Below are positions 1 through 11,996 of a stretch of DNA of 64,000 bases, in pieces. The notes beneath the pieces were generated by a model. It saw nothing but the letters and a program-made list of their open reading frames with translations. It was not told the origin of the DNA and made no database searches. Within the stretch, counting starts at the first letter, position 1; each line of letters begins with the position of its first letter. The position numbers and the translations under genes are program-made. The stretch is from Brachionus manjavacas. Its lineage: Eukaryota > Rotifera > Eurotatoria > Ploima > Brachionidae. Location of the stretch: positions 1,471,501-1,535,500 of the forward strand of contig JAHQIY010000010.1 of assembly GCA_019054805.1 (NCBI GenBank), in the 5' to 3' direction.

Positions 1-2
1 TA

Positions 3-227
3 AAAGATCCACTTTTGTTTTATAAATATTACAATTTACCAATACTAACTAGTAGTATTAAAGAGCTATTTTGTTTAATTGCTACTTCAGTTCCTGCAGA
101 AAGTGCTTTTTCTGTTGCTGGCTTTATTCAAAATGAAGAAAGAAACAGACTGAGTGCAAAAAATCTGGAAAAATTTACTTTTAAAAAGCTTAATTCAATC
201 GTTTTAGAAAACAAAAATAATTTTTAA
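3..227 (+). pseudogene. hAT transposase C-terminal fragment
   Basis: The frame is open from the left edge to a stop near 227. It holds the C-terminal dimerisation signature of hAT transposases: KELFCLIATSVPAESAFSVAG followed by an RNRLSAKNLEKF-like stretch. The hAT copy ending near 22.5 kb has a close relative of the same stretch (KELFCITPTSV, then NEERNRLNPHNKEKL), so both belong to one rotifer-type hAT lineage or to sister lineages. The element continues off the left edge. I could not identify its 3' terminal inverted repeat; the next 700 bp is AT-rich without a gene. Confidence 0.75.
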
Positions 228-930
228 GATTCTTAAACATTTTTTTAATTTTTATTTAATTTCGTAACTTATTTAATAATTTTTTAAAATGATTTTTCAA
301 GTTTTGTTTGGTTTCGTAAATTACTTATCTTTTAAAAATATCGAATACATTTTTTTTTGCACTTTTGAATTAGATTTTTTCGTCAATCAATTTACAAAAT
401 CGAAGATAATCGATTTAACTTTTCGACTAACTATTCGAAAACAAAGGGATACTATTGTCCAAAATTTGTTCGATAGTTTTCGATAAGTTTTGGCAAAGAA
501 GTTGAGGGTCTTATCATTTAAGTAGCGTCTTTCGAATTTTGGATAAAAAAGCAAACAAGATTTAGACATTTTGAAATAAACCATCTTATAAATTTAGCTA
601 AAAATGAAGCAGGAAATGTGTGGCTCGTTGCAAAGCGGAAAAAAATGAAAATTTTAGAATAGAACCTATAATGGCCGAAAAAAAAAGATTAGTGTTGAAG
701 TACTGTATGAAAGCTTTAAACTGCAAGGGGAGTTTGTCAAGTCAAGACCTGCCTTAAAGAAATTAAATTAAATTAAAGTCAATTTAAAATCTAATATAAT
801 GTTGACGTTCTCAGCAGCAGCGAATACAGCAAGTTGAACGTTTGATCATTCCAAGTAGTTGTTGTGATGCCCACATGAATTAAGTCAGACAGTAAAATAA
901 TAAAAAAATTTAGGATTAACTATAGAAAAA
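228..930. other. AT-rich stretch without a recognised gene
   Basis: The short open frames at 289-486 (plus) and 387-584 (minus) have low-complexity compositions and no family motif. Part of it is probably the 3' non-coding end of the hAT fragment to the left. The motif GTCAAGTC near 735 resembles the GACTT-rich MITEs at 4.1 and 50.1 kb. Confidence 0.4.
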
Positions 931-1812
931 TAAATGTTGGCAATCGACTCCAATCGATTGACAAATTTAATAAAACGATTAATTTTTTATAGTCAATTAT
1001 TAAATCGATTAATTATTTTTAGTCGATTATTAAATCGATTAATTTTTTTTGAGTGTTTAAAGTCAACTATTAAATCGATTTAACTTATATATCTCGAAAT
1101 AAAAAATTAAGAATTAGCAATAAATTTTTTTTTTTTTAAAAAAAAGATTTTTAAATTGATTTTAAACTTCAAATTTAAATTAACTTTTTTCTACCACAGG
1201 CCATACAATCTGGGAAAGAAGAAATAAATTAAATCCACTAAAAATTCACAAAATGGTGGTAGTTTCAGAAAATTTATAGAAAATTAATTTAGAATTTTTT
1301 TAAATCGTTTCAAATTTTTAATTTTAAAAATTTTAATCTTTTTTATATTACGAATAAAAAATTTTTAAAAATAAATCGTTGAATTGTACTTTTTGATTTA
1401 AATTTGGTATTTTAAATAATAAAAAAAGGTTCATTGCTAATTCCTAATTTTTCATTACGAGATATGGCAAGTTTTTTTTTCTATTAAACTTTTTTGAAAT
1501 TTTGAAATTACGTTGTTTCATTAAAACTCAATACTTAAGCATGTAAAAATTTGAAATATTATTACGCAATTATTTTTAGAAATTTAAAATAGAAAAAAAA
1601 ACTTGCCATATATTAGAAACTTTAAAGTCAACTAGAAAAAATCAGTCGATTTTTAAATCGATTTAATAGTTGACTATAAAAACTAAAAAAAATAAATCGA
1701 TTTAATAATCGACTAAAAAAATAAATCGATTTAATAATCGACTAAAAATAATTAATCGATTTAAAGTAAGTCGATTTTTGAATCGATTATTGATAATCGA
1801 TTGCCAACACTA
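931..1812. repeat. Inverted-repeat element with AATCGATT arrays
   Basis: The right end reads inward as TAGTGTTGGCAATCGATT. The left end is a near copy (TAAATGTTGGCAATCGA). The arms are filled with degenerate AATCGATTTAATAATCGAC units, about 940-1085 and 1620-1800. Further inverted pairs lie inside: about 1086-1135 with 1425-1470, and 1460-1485 with 1587-1612. The terminal TAGTGTTGG matches the hAT-like MITE at 42539. No clear target-site duplication remains. Confidence 0.6.
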
Positions 1813-1942
1813 TTTTTTTTAGAACACAAACTTTTAAATCATGACTTAACTTGACTTAAGACTTGTGACTAAAAAAAAAACTCGGATATTTAATGCTCTT
1901 ATCAATAAGACCGATTTGAACTTCTTTTATTTAATTTTATTA

Positions 1943-2281
1943 AATTATCCTTTTAAAAAAAATATTTTTATAAAAGGATAATTATTTTTAGCTTTGCATC
2001 AAGAAATATAAAATAAAAAACCTTCTCTATTTTGTTCTTGTTTTTGTATGAAAATTTTCACTCAGATAATAAAATTTTTGAAAGAAATGTAAAGGAATTC
2101 AAAATCAAAAGTATTTAAATTATCATAGAATCATTTTTCTCCAAAAAACTTTTTATAAATAATACTTTTTAATTATTTCCATACAAAAACAAAATAGAGA
2201 AGGTTTTTTATTTTATATTTCTTGATGCAAAGCTAAAAATAATTATCCTTTTATAAAAATATTTTTTTTAAAAGGATAATT
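1943..2281. repeat. Foldback element, near-perfect inverted arms
   Basis: The left arm (from AATTATCCTTTT at 1943 to about 2050) recurs inverted from about 2180 to 2281. Each arm tip is itself palindromic (about 1943-1983 and 2240-2281), so the element can fold as a cruciform with forked ends. There is no coding capacity. Confidence 0.7.
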
Positions 2282-2738
2282 ATTAATTATTTTTTGTTCC
2301 AGCAGATCTACCGCGTTTTCTTTTGGCTACTGACTCATTGTATCTTTCTTTTTGTAGTCGTATTTCTTTTTGGAATAGATTGCTCAATTACTATTGAATA
2401 ATAATATAATTATTTAATTATTCCCTTTTTCGAGACCTGAGTTATATCGAGATTATAAAAAAAAATATTATTTTGCATATTAATAAAAAATTAATAAAAA
2501 AGGTATGAATGTAACTATGTTGGCGAATTTATTAAAAAAATAAAATAATAAATACAAAAAATAAAAATTAAATAAAGAAATAGATTATAAAAACAAAATA
2601 CAGCAAGAGATATTTTTTTTAAATTAAAAGTTGAATTAATTAATTAATGTCAAGTCAAACAAAAATAAAAAAATGGTGATTATAAATTGGTTGCCCTACA
2701 AGATTAAAGTCTGATTAACAAAAAAATTCCCAAAACTA

Positions 2739-3311
2739 TTAACAAATTGAACGATTCTTGATATCATACTGACTTCCATTGTAATGCTTTTGTTTGTGAT
2801 GTTGTTGAATATTCTTGTTTATTTGTTCCTGAGTCAGCTGGCTAATCGTAGTTTGGTTATAACCGAGTTTTTGTACAAGATTGATCTAATAAAAAAAATT
2901 TAAATAAAATTTGAATTGTGGAAAAGTTAAAAATGAATATTGACATGTCGCTATCGAATTATATGAAAATTTAAAGGTCATTTTCAACTTTAAATTTTAT
3001 GTTAGTTGATTGATTAATGTTATAAAAAGGTAATGTTAGTTTTAATTGGTACCTTAACATGTCAATACATGAGAAGTTTTAATCAATAAATCAATTTCGA
3101 TTTAACTTATATCAACCATCAGGGATTGTCTTTTTAATTGGATGTATCAGCATGCTCAATGAAAACTTTAATCCAATTATTTTTCCATTCATGAAGAACT
3201 TTTAACATCCTACATATAATTATAATAAATTAAAAACGCTTAAAGGGATCAACTCTAACCGGATACCTCCACTGTGTATTTTTTTGCCAGTAAAATACCA
3301 TTTTCGCCAGT
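2739..3311 (-). CDS. Possible 3' end of an unrecognised gene, three exons
   Basis: Three stretches can be chained in phase on the minus strand: 3267-3311, 3167-3209 and 2739-2885, joined by GT-AG introns of 57 and 281 nt. They would encode a C-terminus containing FYWQKNTQWRMLK, HEWKNNWIK, then LVQKLGYNQTTISQLT, a glutamine/histidine-rich segment and a stop at 2739-2741. The 57-nt intron has the normal size for this window. I do not recognise the family. The 5' end was not found; it should lie right of 3311. It could also be chance in AT-rich DNA. Confidence 0.35.
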
Positions 3312-4126
3312 CTATTAAAAAATTGTCAGATTAAAACTGAATTTTCTTTTATGAATCTTTTATCAAATAATAAATTTAGAGAAATCTTTAATTACGCTTC
3401 TTTCTTATTTTGTTTTATTTTTTGCTAATTTACTATGAATAAAAAAAGCATCATTTCAATAATTCTTAAAATATTATTTAAATCACTAAAAACCATTCAT
3501 GAACACGATTTTTTTTTTGTTGAAAAAACAATCACGTCAAAATTTCAATCAAAAAATCAATCTTTCATTATTTTTTACTAAAAAATATTGAGCTCTCATT
3601 TTAGTGCGTAAACACACATAGCTCCACTTTTCTCTCAAAAACAAAGAAGAGGACGATGCATTAATACACAAATTATTTTTAAATCTAATAATATAATTTT
3701 TAAAAATATTTTTTTATGCTTTCAAAAATAACAAGATATTTTAAATTTCGTATGAAATCAACTTTTTTGATTATTTATTTATATTTTGAACTTTTGCCAT
3801 TAATTTTATAAAATCTTAAAAACACGTTAAAAACGCGGTTTAATTAAAGATTATTACGCGTTTTTGCATAAAAACAGGCGTTTATTAGTAGATGCGTTTT
3901 TTTGCGTGAAATTTTGCGTTATTTAATTCCCGGGAAGTCTGTGTTGGATCTGTTCAAGAGGCTAGGTTTTCTTAGAGCTGAAGGGAACGGGTTAGGAATC
4001 ACCCGTAGTAAAGAGGCAACTACTTTCTAGTTGAATCTTTCTTGTTCTCTGACCCAAACGTAGGACCCCAATGAGAGTGAGAGGGTATCTCAATTACTTA
4101 GGATAGAAAGACTTAAATGAATGAAA
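3312..4126. other. AT-rich stretch, nothing recognised
   Basis: No coding frame with a family motif was seen. The segment from about 3930 to 4130 is less AT-rich than its surroundings and may be an older mobile-element remnant. Confidence 0.35.
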
Positions 4127-4134
4127 CCCAGAAC

Positions 4135-4269
4135 CAGAGTTGTTTAAAAGTCCCAAATTAAACTCCAGGTTATTAAAAAAAAGTCTTTGACTCGTACTTT
4201 GAAAAAAAATTTAAAATAAAAGTCCGAACTTGGACTTGACTTGAGACTTGTGACTTTTAAACAACTCTG
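4135..4269. mobile_element. hAT-type MITE, copy 1 of the CAGAGTTG family
   Basis: The ends are perfect inverted repeats starting CAGAGTTGTTTAAAAGTC. They are flanked by an 8-bp direct repeat, CCCAGAAC, at 4127-4134 and 4270-4277. Length 135 bp, no coding capacity. An 8-bp duplication and CAG ends are typical of non-autonomous hAT elements. A second family member lies at 50123-50305. Confidence 0.85.
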
Positions 4270-4277
4270 CCCAGAAC

Positions 4278-5060
4278 ACAGCATGTCTGGTTCACTGATG
4301 CCAGTGAGTATAAACTTGGATTTTTTTCAGATGACTCGGAAGGGAGTTTTTAGCCCCTATAGAAGCTCTTCAGGCAATTCTCAAATTGTACATCGAAATC
4401 CAAGCGGTGATCGGGCTTTGGAAGCAAGTTAGAGCGAAGTGGACACGATTTTTTTTGGTAAGTTACCAAAATAAAAATTTGCGAATATGGATTTACCGAA
4501 AAACGCGGAAGACCAAAAAATAATTCATTTTAAATTGTTCTTTAAATTTTTGATTTAATTTTTTTAAGTCAGAAATTAAGCCTTTTGTGAAATTTAAAGT
4601 TTTTTGTCATTTCAAAAAGTAAAATTTGTCACCGCAAAAAAGTTAAAGTCATTTTCAATTTTTAAATTATTTCGCTTTCTATGGTTTCCAGTGTGGAAGG
4701 TTTTCATGCTTTTACTACCAGTCACAAATGTTCCCCAACATTCGCTTCCTCGATTTTTTCGCAAAATAAATAAAATTTGAGTCTAAAATTAAAAGAAAAT
4801 AAATATATTAATCCAAAATTATAAATCACAGATTCAACTCTTTCACGATATTTCATTAATTTAAAAACAAATATTTGTAATTAATTGAGAATGTTTGCAT
4901 TAAATTAAAAGAAAAAAGGGCGTTTTTTACACGCAGTCCTTTTAGTCAAAGATAAAATCATCATCAAATTATGACTTTTTTTCTTTTTGCCAAGGATACT
5001 TAAGACAAGATCATTTAAAAAGCAAGGATTGAAAAAAATATTCATTTTTTATTAAAAAAA
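4278..5060. other. Intergenic DNA downstream of the TPP carrier
   Basis: AT-rich intergenic DNA. The short plus frame 4241-4432 runs out of the MITE into non-repetitive sequence and has no family motif. Confidence 0.35.
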
Positions 5061-6080
5061 TTAATACTTTAGACTTCGTACTAAATTAGTCAATTGTTCA
5101 TAAAAAAAGAACGTAAGACCACTGGACAAGGCGGCCTTCAAAACACTCGGTAAATAGCCCTTGTAAATTCCAAGTAAACCTTCATTTTTTACACTTATAT
5201 ACAAGCAATTCCACAAGCCGGAAAATTTTACCACCTCAAAATAAAAATTTTATTTTTTTTGTTTTTACTTAATGAATAGAAACTTTTTTACCTTTCCGAA
5301 TTTTTTTCTAGCATCTTCAAATCCTTGAATTTGAAGTCTCTTTTTGCTTAAATCAAACGGATAAGCAATTGTTTTAGATATGATCCCAGAAATCGAGCCA
5401 TTTATGCCCGACTGAAAGGAAGAAATATTTTTTGTTCGCTCAGAGCTGTCAATCGACTTGGCATAGTCCCACAGCGAATTTAAGAGCTGATAAAAACCCA
5501 GTTTGAACGCTGTTTCAGGCGTGATTAACATTAAATTAGGAACAGTGCCTCTATAAAACCCCCTCAAACCTTCATTGGTATAAACCTTTTTTACTGCATC
5601 TAAAATTCCATTATATACTCTGGGCTCTCCTTGAGTTACCAACCGTGTTCGGATTGTGTCAATTGGTTGATTGGTTACAAGAGTCAGACTAGCTCCAATA
5701 CCACCACATGCAAAATGTGCCATGAATTTTTTGTTCTCGGTCTCGGCCAGACTAGGCCATAGGGTGAATGCATAGCGGGTCAGAACCTCAAACCAAAGCA
5801 AATGTGCTGAAAATGAGATCGACAACAATTGTCCAGTTAAGTGTCCTTTCCACAGCGCCAACACTCCTTCTTCTTTTATTATGGTGCCAAGAGATTGTCC
5901 CAGAGATTTGTACTTGGAAAGTTGAGATTTTTTAGATATTGGTTCATATTGAACTTGATAGCGGATTTTCAACACATCGAAAGGCTGGATTAGGGCTCGG
6001 GTCAGAATAGCACTACCAGTCGTCACATAAGCTTGTTCTCGCGTGCCAAGATTTATTTTTTTTGGGTCATAGCCGACCAT
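5061..6080 (-). CDS. SLC25A19: Mitochondrial thiamine pyrophosphate carrier
   Basis: Two exons were rebuilt: 5292-6080 (263 codons, start ATG at 6080) and 5061-5234 (57 residues plus stop), with a 57-nt intron with GT at 5291-5290 and AG at 5236-5235. The 320-residue product begins MVGYDPK, as the vertebrate SLC25A19 does, and has that family's length. Three mitochondrial-carrier signatures are visible: QPFDVLKIRYQ, QPIDTIRTRL and YPFDLSKKRLQ, one per tandem repeat. Other family matches are KGHLTGQLLSI, QGEPRVYN and, across the splice, FGKVVK then YKGYLPSVLKAALSSG. The known role of the family is exchange of cytosolic thiamine pyrophosphate across the inner mitochondrial membrane. The match is too broad for another SLC25 member to be likely. 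Confidence 0.93.
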
Positions 6081-9000
6081 TTTTTATTAAATAAATTTTA
6101 ATGATCATTTATTAAAACTAAATAGTTTTATTTATTCAAAAATAAAATTAACTTCACCGCAGACTTCACAGCTAAGGCAATTGTCTGAATTTTTAATTAT
6201 AATAAAAATTGATGGATTTGTGTCTACGGGGCTTTAATTAAGCCTTTTATTTGTAGACACCATTGAAAGCAGGTCTTCGCGACAAAATCGATTTTTCAAA
6301 AAAAGTATAAAAAATTTTCATTTTTGGGTCAAGAATATGTTATTTGAAAAAAATTTGAATTTTGTAATGGGACTTGAAATCTAGAGATTTTAATAAGGTT
6401 TGCTTTGTTTTTGTTTCCCAAGTTTGAATAGCTTGTAAGAAAAAACAAGATTATAAAACCGAGTATTTGTTTGCACTGGGTTTTCATTAGTCTGTACATA
6501 CTATAAATAAATCGACCGGAGATGATCAAATTTGCAAAGCTATAAACAATTTTTTTAAACTATTTTACTCAGAAAATTAAGTTTTTCTTCTTACCATTTT
6601 AATTCCAAATTAGAATTAGACTTTTAAAAACCAAATAAATCAAAAAGATATTTAACTTTTAAATATCTTTTAAATAAATTTACTCAATTTTATATAATGG
6701 GTCATTTAATATTTAAGAAAGCTGACCCAATTTTTAAATGAAAAATTTTTTTTCTGGATATTGGGTATTAAATTTTTTTTTCAAAATATATTAAAAAAAT
6801 TATAAAAAAAAAGTCTGCACCAAATTAGAAAAAAGTAAATCTTTTATTTTTTAAAATTAGTATTAGATACCCCTCTGATTCGGAATGCCAAGATAGAAAC
6901 AGAGGAGACTTGATACAATAATTTAAGATACTAAACAAGTTAAAAAAGCTCAATCTGATAATCCGTATTTTACTGTACTACAAATTACTGATCTTTACGC
7001 TTCTGTAAGCACATGAATGCAGTTTTTTCTCAAACAGAGCAGTCAGGAGATGGAACAGATTAGCTTTATAAGTGGTTGAAGTGAATACTGTGAACAAATT
7101 AGATTGAAAAATCATTTGGATAAATTTTATAATTTTTTATGGTTTCGATTTAGGAAATTTTTTTGGCAAATAATTATTTATGTTATTTTCATGCAAAAAA
7201 ATGACTAAAATACTAATTGTGTTAAAAATTTATTTATTAATATTAAATTAAATAAAAACAGAGCAAAATTGTTAAAATTGATGCATACATTAAACAAAAA
7301 AATCAAATTTCTGTTTTTCCATAAAAATAATTAATAATTATCTTTTTTGTTATTATTTTCTATTTTTAGTCCCTCATGTTTTTAATATAAGATTTAAAGT
7401 TAAGTTTCAGTAACAATTAATAAAATTGTTTTTCCGGTTTTAAAAAAAATTTTAGTTAGTAAAGAGAAAGAGAATAGAAAAAGAAAAGAAAAGACCCTAA
7501 AGTTAATGAGCCTTAATCAAGGAAGTTTATTTTTTTTTCAAAAAATCTAAATATCTAAATGAATCAGGAAAAATTGCTAGAAAATGATAATAAGCAATTT
7601 TTTTCTTTAAATAATATAAGATTTGAAAATAAAAAAATTTTTTTTAAATTTTTAAATAGAAAATTTTTTGTTGCAATTTTTAAGTATAATTTTTTCATTT
7701 TATTTAATTTTTGGCAAATACATCAAAAATTAAAGTGTTTTAATTTTGTTAAATTTAATTAAAAATAACCTTTTTTTCAGTATATATGTTTTTTGAAATA
7801 TATTATACTCCATTTTTTTCCTTATTTAAAAATTATATAATTAATTGACGCTGAGAAGAGAGATCAGACAATTTTTCGATGGACGGAGAGCTTATGGATA
7901 AAACCATGCACTTTTACTATTCTATTTTGTATGAAAGATTCAATAATAACAAAAATAAAAAAGTAACTCTAATACTCTAATACAACAACAACAACTCTAA
8001 TACAAATTTAAATTCTTAATTAAACTATGGATTTTGTACTAAAGATTTTTCTTTAAGTTTTTAAAAATGAAACAATTAATATTTGATTTAGCAGTCCATT
8101 TTGAAGAAAAAATTTAAAGAAAGATTTGTCAAAAAAATAAGTTATTTTTAATCAAATTGTATACTAATTTAAAATTGAAAATTAAAATTTCCGCTATTCT
8201 TGGTTTTCAGTTACTCTAAAAATTTATCATCTTAAACAAGTTAGTAGTATTTATTTACAATTGAAACCCCCTAATTCAAAATTATTCAAGTAGCGATGAC
8301 AGTTTAAAAGAATAAAAAAAAGTTTAAAAATATCAAAAAAAATTCCAACTGAAATAGATCATAGAAACAAAGTCAAATAAATTTCAAAATATTGATATTT
8401 AATCTGATCATAAGTATTTCTTGTTCTAATTAAAATTATTTTTTTTGTTGAATCAGGTGAAATATTTTCTATTTCATGTTGTTTCATCTTCAAAGTTTAA
8501 AAAGCTCAATTTTGACTATTTAAATTAATAACGAATTTTATATTTGTAATTTTTGGAACGTTTGTATGAAAATTTACAATGCCAATAAAAACTGTCTACC
8601 AAAAGATGGTCACTTTTTAGAATAAATTTTAGTAAAATTTCTATTTTTTTATTTATTTCAAAAATTACGTCAGATTCGGCGATGATAAAAAAAATGAGTC
8701 TGTCTTTTCTTTATTTTTTTATTTTCAAATTAATTAATTAATACATTTTATTTAATTTCATTTTTTTTAAAAGCAATTTTTTAATGTAAAAAAAGTGATG
8801 TTGAAGTTGAAGTTATTTTCTAAAGTAATTATTTCTTTAAAAGAGATGTTACTAGTTTTTTTACTATTATGTTAAATTGAAAAATTTTAATTAGAACTAT
8901 AAAAAAGTATCTTTAAAAAGCCTAAGAAAATTCAATTTTTAAAATGATTATTAAAAATATGAAATATCTATTAAATATATAAAATTTTAAATATTATTAT

Positions 9001-10076
9001 TTAAATTGTGCTTCAAAATTATAGAAATTAAAATAAACCTTGGTTCTCTAAAACAATTATTAAGAAGGCATAAATTTATTTACCAATATCTAAACTAATC
9101 TGTAAAGTATAATCAATAAATCGACAATCGATTTTATTAAGATTATCAAAAATAGTATAAATGTTTTAATAAACTTATTTATCAATCAATTTTATTTCCC
9201 TATCAATAAAAAAACACAATTAATTTAGCTTATATTTTTTTATTTTAGTTTTGGTTGAAGTCATTCTGGTCATCAAAATCACTTAAATCAGCTAAAAATA
9301 TCTGAAACTGTTTTACTCGCTTGGGTTGTTTTCAATAAATGTCAATTTTAAAAAATGTTTTATTTTAAACAAGAAACTTCTATATTATCCTTAACCAGTA
9401 CTTTTGTACTGAGAAGAAATCCAGTTTTTTAAGTTAAATTTTTCAAAATAAATTTTATTTATTTGAGAAGGAAATCAAAATAAAAAATTTAAGGTTCTGT
9501 TCAAAAATGAGCTGGATTAAGGGCATTTTGAAGTTTTTTATCAATTTTTGATGGTTAAATTGATCAAATCTAATATTAACTATGAAATTAATTCTTATTT
9601 TTAAATAGAATTAATACAGACATACAAATTTAGATTAAGTATTCTATATTTAAAAAAAAAACTAAGGAAATGATGCTGCGCTGCACCAAAAACAAAGGTA
9701 ATTTTTTTGTTCAATTTTTACTGAATTTGACCCCTTCTAAGATCAAATTGTAAGATTTTATTCTGAAAAAACTCTTTATCAAAAATATAGCATCAAATAG
9801 CTAAAAATTACCTTTTCTAATTGAAATGACCTCAATTGTGAAAGCGTTTGAAATTTGAGCATTTTAAAATCTTTCATCTCACCTCTTAAATAAAGAAAGT
9901 ATTCAGGAAACTTAAGAAAATTTTTCTTTTTTTCTTTAAAGACTAATTGTTGATTTTTTTTTCAAATAGTAATTTGCAAACAAAACACAAATTTTTTATT
10001 ATTTATTTTTTATTATTATTTTAGCTACCATAGCGAAACTACATCTAGTCTCGCTCCACAGGTCTCCTGCTGTAGC

Positions 10077-10114
<38 letters not shown>

Positions 10115-11015
10115 TTTAAAAAATGTGCAGCAAAAAGGTATAAGTTTAAAAATCCCAATCTTTTCCTTTGTAATTTAATTCTTCATTAGCAAAAATCTCA
10201 ATGGAAGTGATCGAGTGGTTTTTATAGATAAATTATAAAAAATTTTAATATCAAATTATTAATTAGAATTCATTTTCAAAATTTTTTTAATTTTACTTAG
10301 TAAAAATGATTTATTATTTTGAAATTATTAAAGAAAAATAAACCAAATTTTCCGGTTATTTAAAGGCTAAAGAAGTCTAAAATCCCTCGGAGCTTTTTAA
10401 AAAAAAATTATTTTTTTAATTTACTTTATTAGATTTAAAATATGTAAAAAAAATTCATGTAATTAATTTTAAGATAATTTTTTTTGAAAAAAAAAAGCTA
10501 AAAATAAACCTCCCATCAAATGAAATAATCTTGATTAGATGATCATTCATCATAAGGACGGCGTTGTGAAATTCAGTACAAATTAGACAAAACCATTTCT
10601 TTTTAAAAAATTAAAATTTTTATAATAAAAGTTAACAATTTTTCATTTGATTTTTCTTTTGTTTTTATTTGTAAATGTCAATTAAAAAAAATAATAAAGT
10701 TTTAATTAAATTACTTCTAATGGCTTTTTTTTATTGTCAATTCTTTGAAATAAATAAAAAATAATTTTAATTAGACTTTGAATTATTATTATTATTAGAC
10801 TATTGAATTTCGATTTCATAAAAAATGAGGTCTTGGCTACATTTAATTGTGGAAAATTAAGTACTGAACATGTTTTTTAGATGTATTCGAACACTAATTG
10901 TTCGATTTCAAAGGATCCAATTTTAATAAATGTCACATCTTTTCATTAATTTCTAGGTCAGAAACCCTTCCATCATAAAACGCACTCCAATCTATTTTTG
11001 TTAATTTAGAAAAAA
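6081..11015. other. Long gene-poor AT-rich region
   Basis: About 4.9 kb with no convincing gene on either strand. The short open frames (6329-6529 minus, 7559-7762 plus) are low-complexity. It contains a two-part hairpin at 6220-6260 and a LINE 3' end at 10023-10115. A 19-bp string near 10570 (TTGTGAAATTCAGTACAAA) recurs in the arms of the foldback element at 39956-40320. Confidence 0.5.
10023..10115 (+). mobile_element. Severely truncated LINE 3' end
   Basis: A GC-richer block in AT-rich DNA folds into two adjacent hairpins. The first pairs 10032-10041 with 10046-10055, nine of ten bases; the second is CAGG/CCTG around 10059-10069. A pure ATT repeat follows (about 10078-10112). The same layout of hairpins then a short tandem repeat ends the near-complete CR1-like LINE at 27184-27250. 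No coding part is left. Confidence 0.55.
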
Positions 11016-11996
11016 ATGAAAATAAAATTTTTCGTATTTATTTTTTTGGCAAGACAAATTTTGGCATCAGGTCCAATCGATGTCGGAATCATATTTACCA
11101 AAGCAGGAGGTAACGAAAACCTAATCGAAAAATTCAAAACATGCGTATCCTCGATCCTCAAATACTCGTCCATTGATCTCAATTTATACATAATTGGCGA
11201 CACTGAAAGCCAGTACATAGCCAAAAATGTGATAGATAAAATAAAAAAACCAGCCATCAATTTCAACCTCAAGTCAATAGATGCAGATTCTTTGGCCAAA
11301 AAAATGCATGAACTGGTGTCAAAAATGCAGAATCATTTTTCCCACAGTCCCACGTCATACTACGGCGATTCACTTTTCTTTTTGTCCATAGGACTGCACA
11401 AAGTTTTCAATCAAAACATTGACAAAATGATCCTTTTGGACTCAGACCTAAAGTTCAAAAGAGACATTGGCGATCTACATGCTCTATTTTCCAATTTTAG
11501 CAGCACCAATTTAATTGGTATAGCGCGAGACGGTCAACCTGTTTACCGGCACTTGTTTTGGCAATTTAGAAAGGAGAACCCAGACACACGAGTTGGCAAT
11601 CCTCCACCAGACGGCTTGACCGGATTTAACAGTGGAGTATTGCTTCTAGACTTGGCTAAAATGAGAAAGTCCCAGTTGTATAACCAGCTTTTGACTAATG
11701 AAAAAGTTGATTATCTGACCAAAAAATATTATTTTAAAGGTCATTTGGGAGATCAGGATTTTTTTTCTTTAGCAGGAATGGAATACGAAGAATTGTTTTA
11801 TGTGCTTCCGTGCCAATGGAATAGACAATTGTGTCGATGGTGGGGTGAGCACGGATATGCGGACGTAATTGATGAGTATTTTAGATGTGATGGAGAAATT
11901 TTTGTTTATCATGGCAACTGCAATACGCCAATACCAAGGGATTCAGATGATGATGAGTACCAGTCTTATTTTGTCCGTATCAAAAACGATCTTTGA
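11016..11996 (+). CDS. XXYLT1: Xyloside xylosyltransferase 1-like enzyme (GT8)
   Basis: An intronless frame of 326 codons. The family is a UDP-xylose-dependent alpha-1,3-xylosyltransferase that adds a second xylose to O-glucose glycans on EGF repeats, such as those of Notch, in the ER. Residues 1-18 form a hydrophobic N-terminal signal or anchor. The metal-binding DXD is DSD at 142-144. Strong family motifs follow: YRHLFWQFRKENP (178-190), GFNSGV (203-208), GHLGDQDFF (242-250), WNRQLCRWW (268-276) and YHGNCNTPIP (298-307). It is a little shorter than the human protein, with a short stem before the catalytic domain. The start is the first ATG, directly preceded by AAAA. ATTAAA near 12012 may be the poly(A) signal. 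It lacks introns although its neighbours have many, so a retrocopy is possible. Confidence 0.93.
   Translation: MKIKFFVFIFLARQILASGPIDVGIIFTKAGGNENLIEKFKTCVSSILKYSSIDLNLYIIGDTESQYIAKNVIDKIKKPAINFNLKSIDADSLAKKMHELVSKMQNHFSHSPTSYYGDSLFFLSIGLHKVFNQNIDKMILLDSDLKFKRDIGDLHALFSNFSSTNLIGIARDGQPVYRHLFWQFRKENPDTRVGNPPPDGLTGFNSGVLLLDLAKMRKSQLYNQLLTNEKVDYLTKKYYFKGHLGDQDFFSLAGMEYEELFYVLPCQWNRQLCRWWGEHGYADVIDEYFRCDGEIFVYHGNCNTPIPRDSDDDEYQSYFVRIKNDL

Noticed and set aside
2283-2387. Minus open stretch LQKERYNESVAKRKRGRSAG
   Set aside because: Protein-like and basic, but the in-frame stop sits exactly at the only acceptor and no start or family was found.
11006-11299. Minus frame of 97 codons over the XXYLT1 start
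   Set aside because: Antisense to a strong coding region, no motif.
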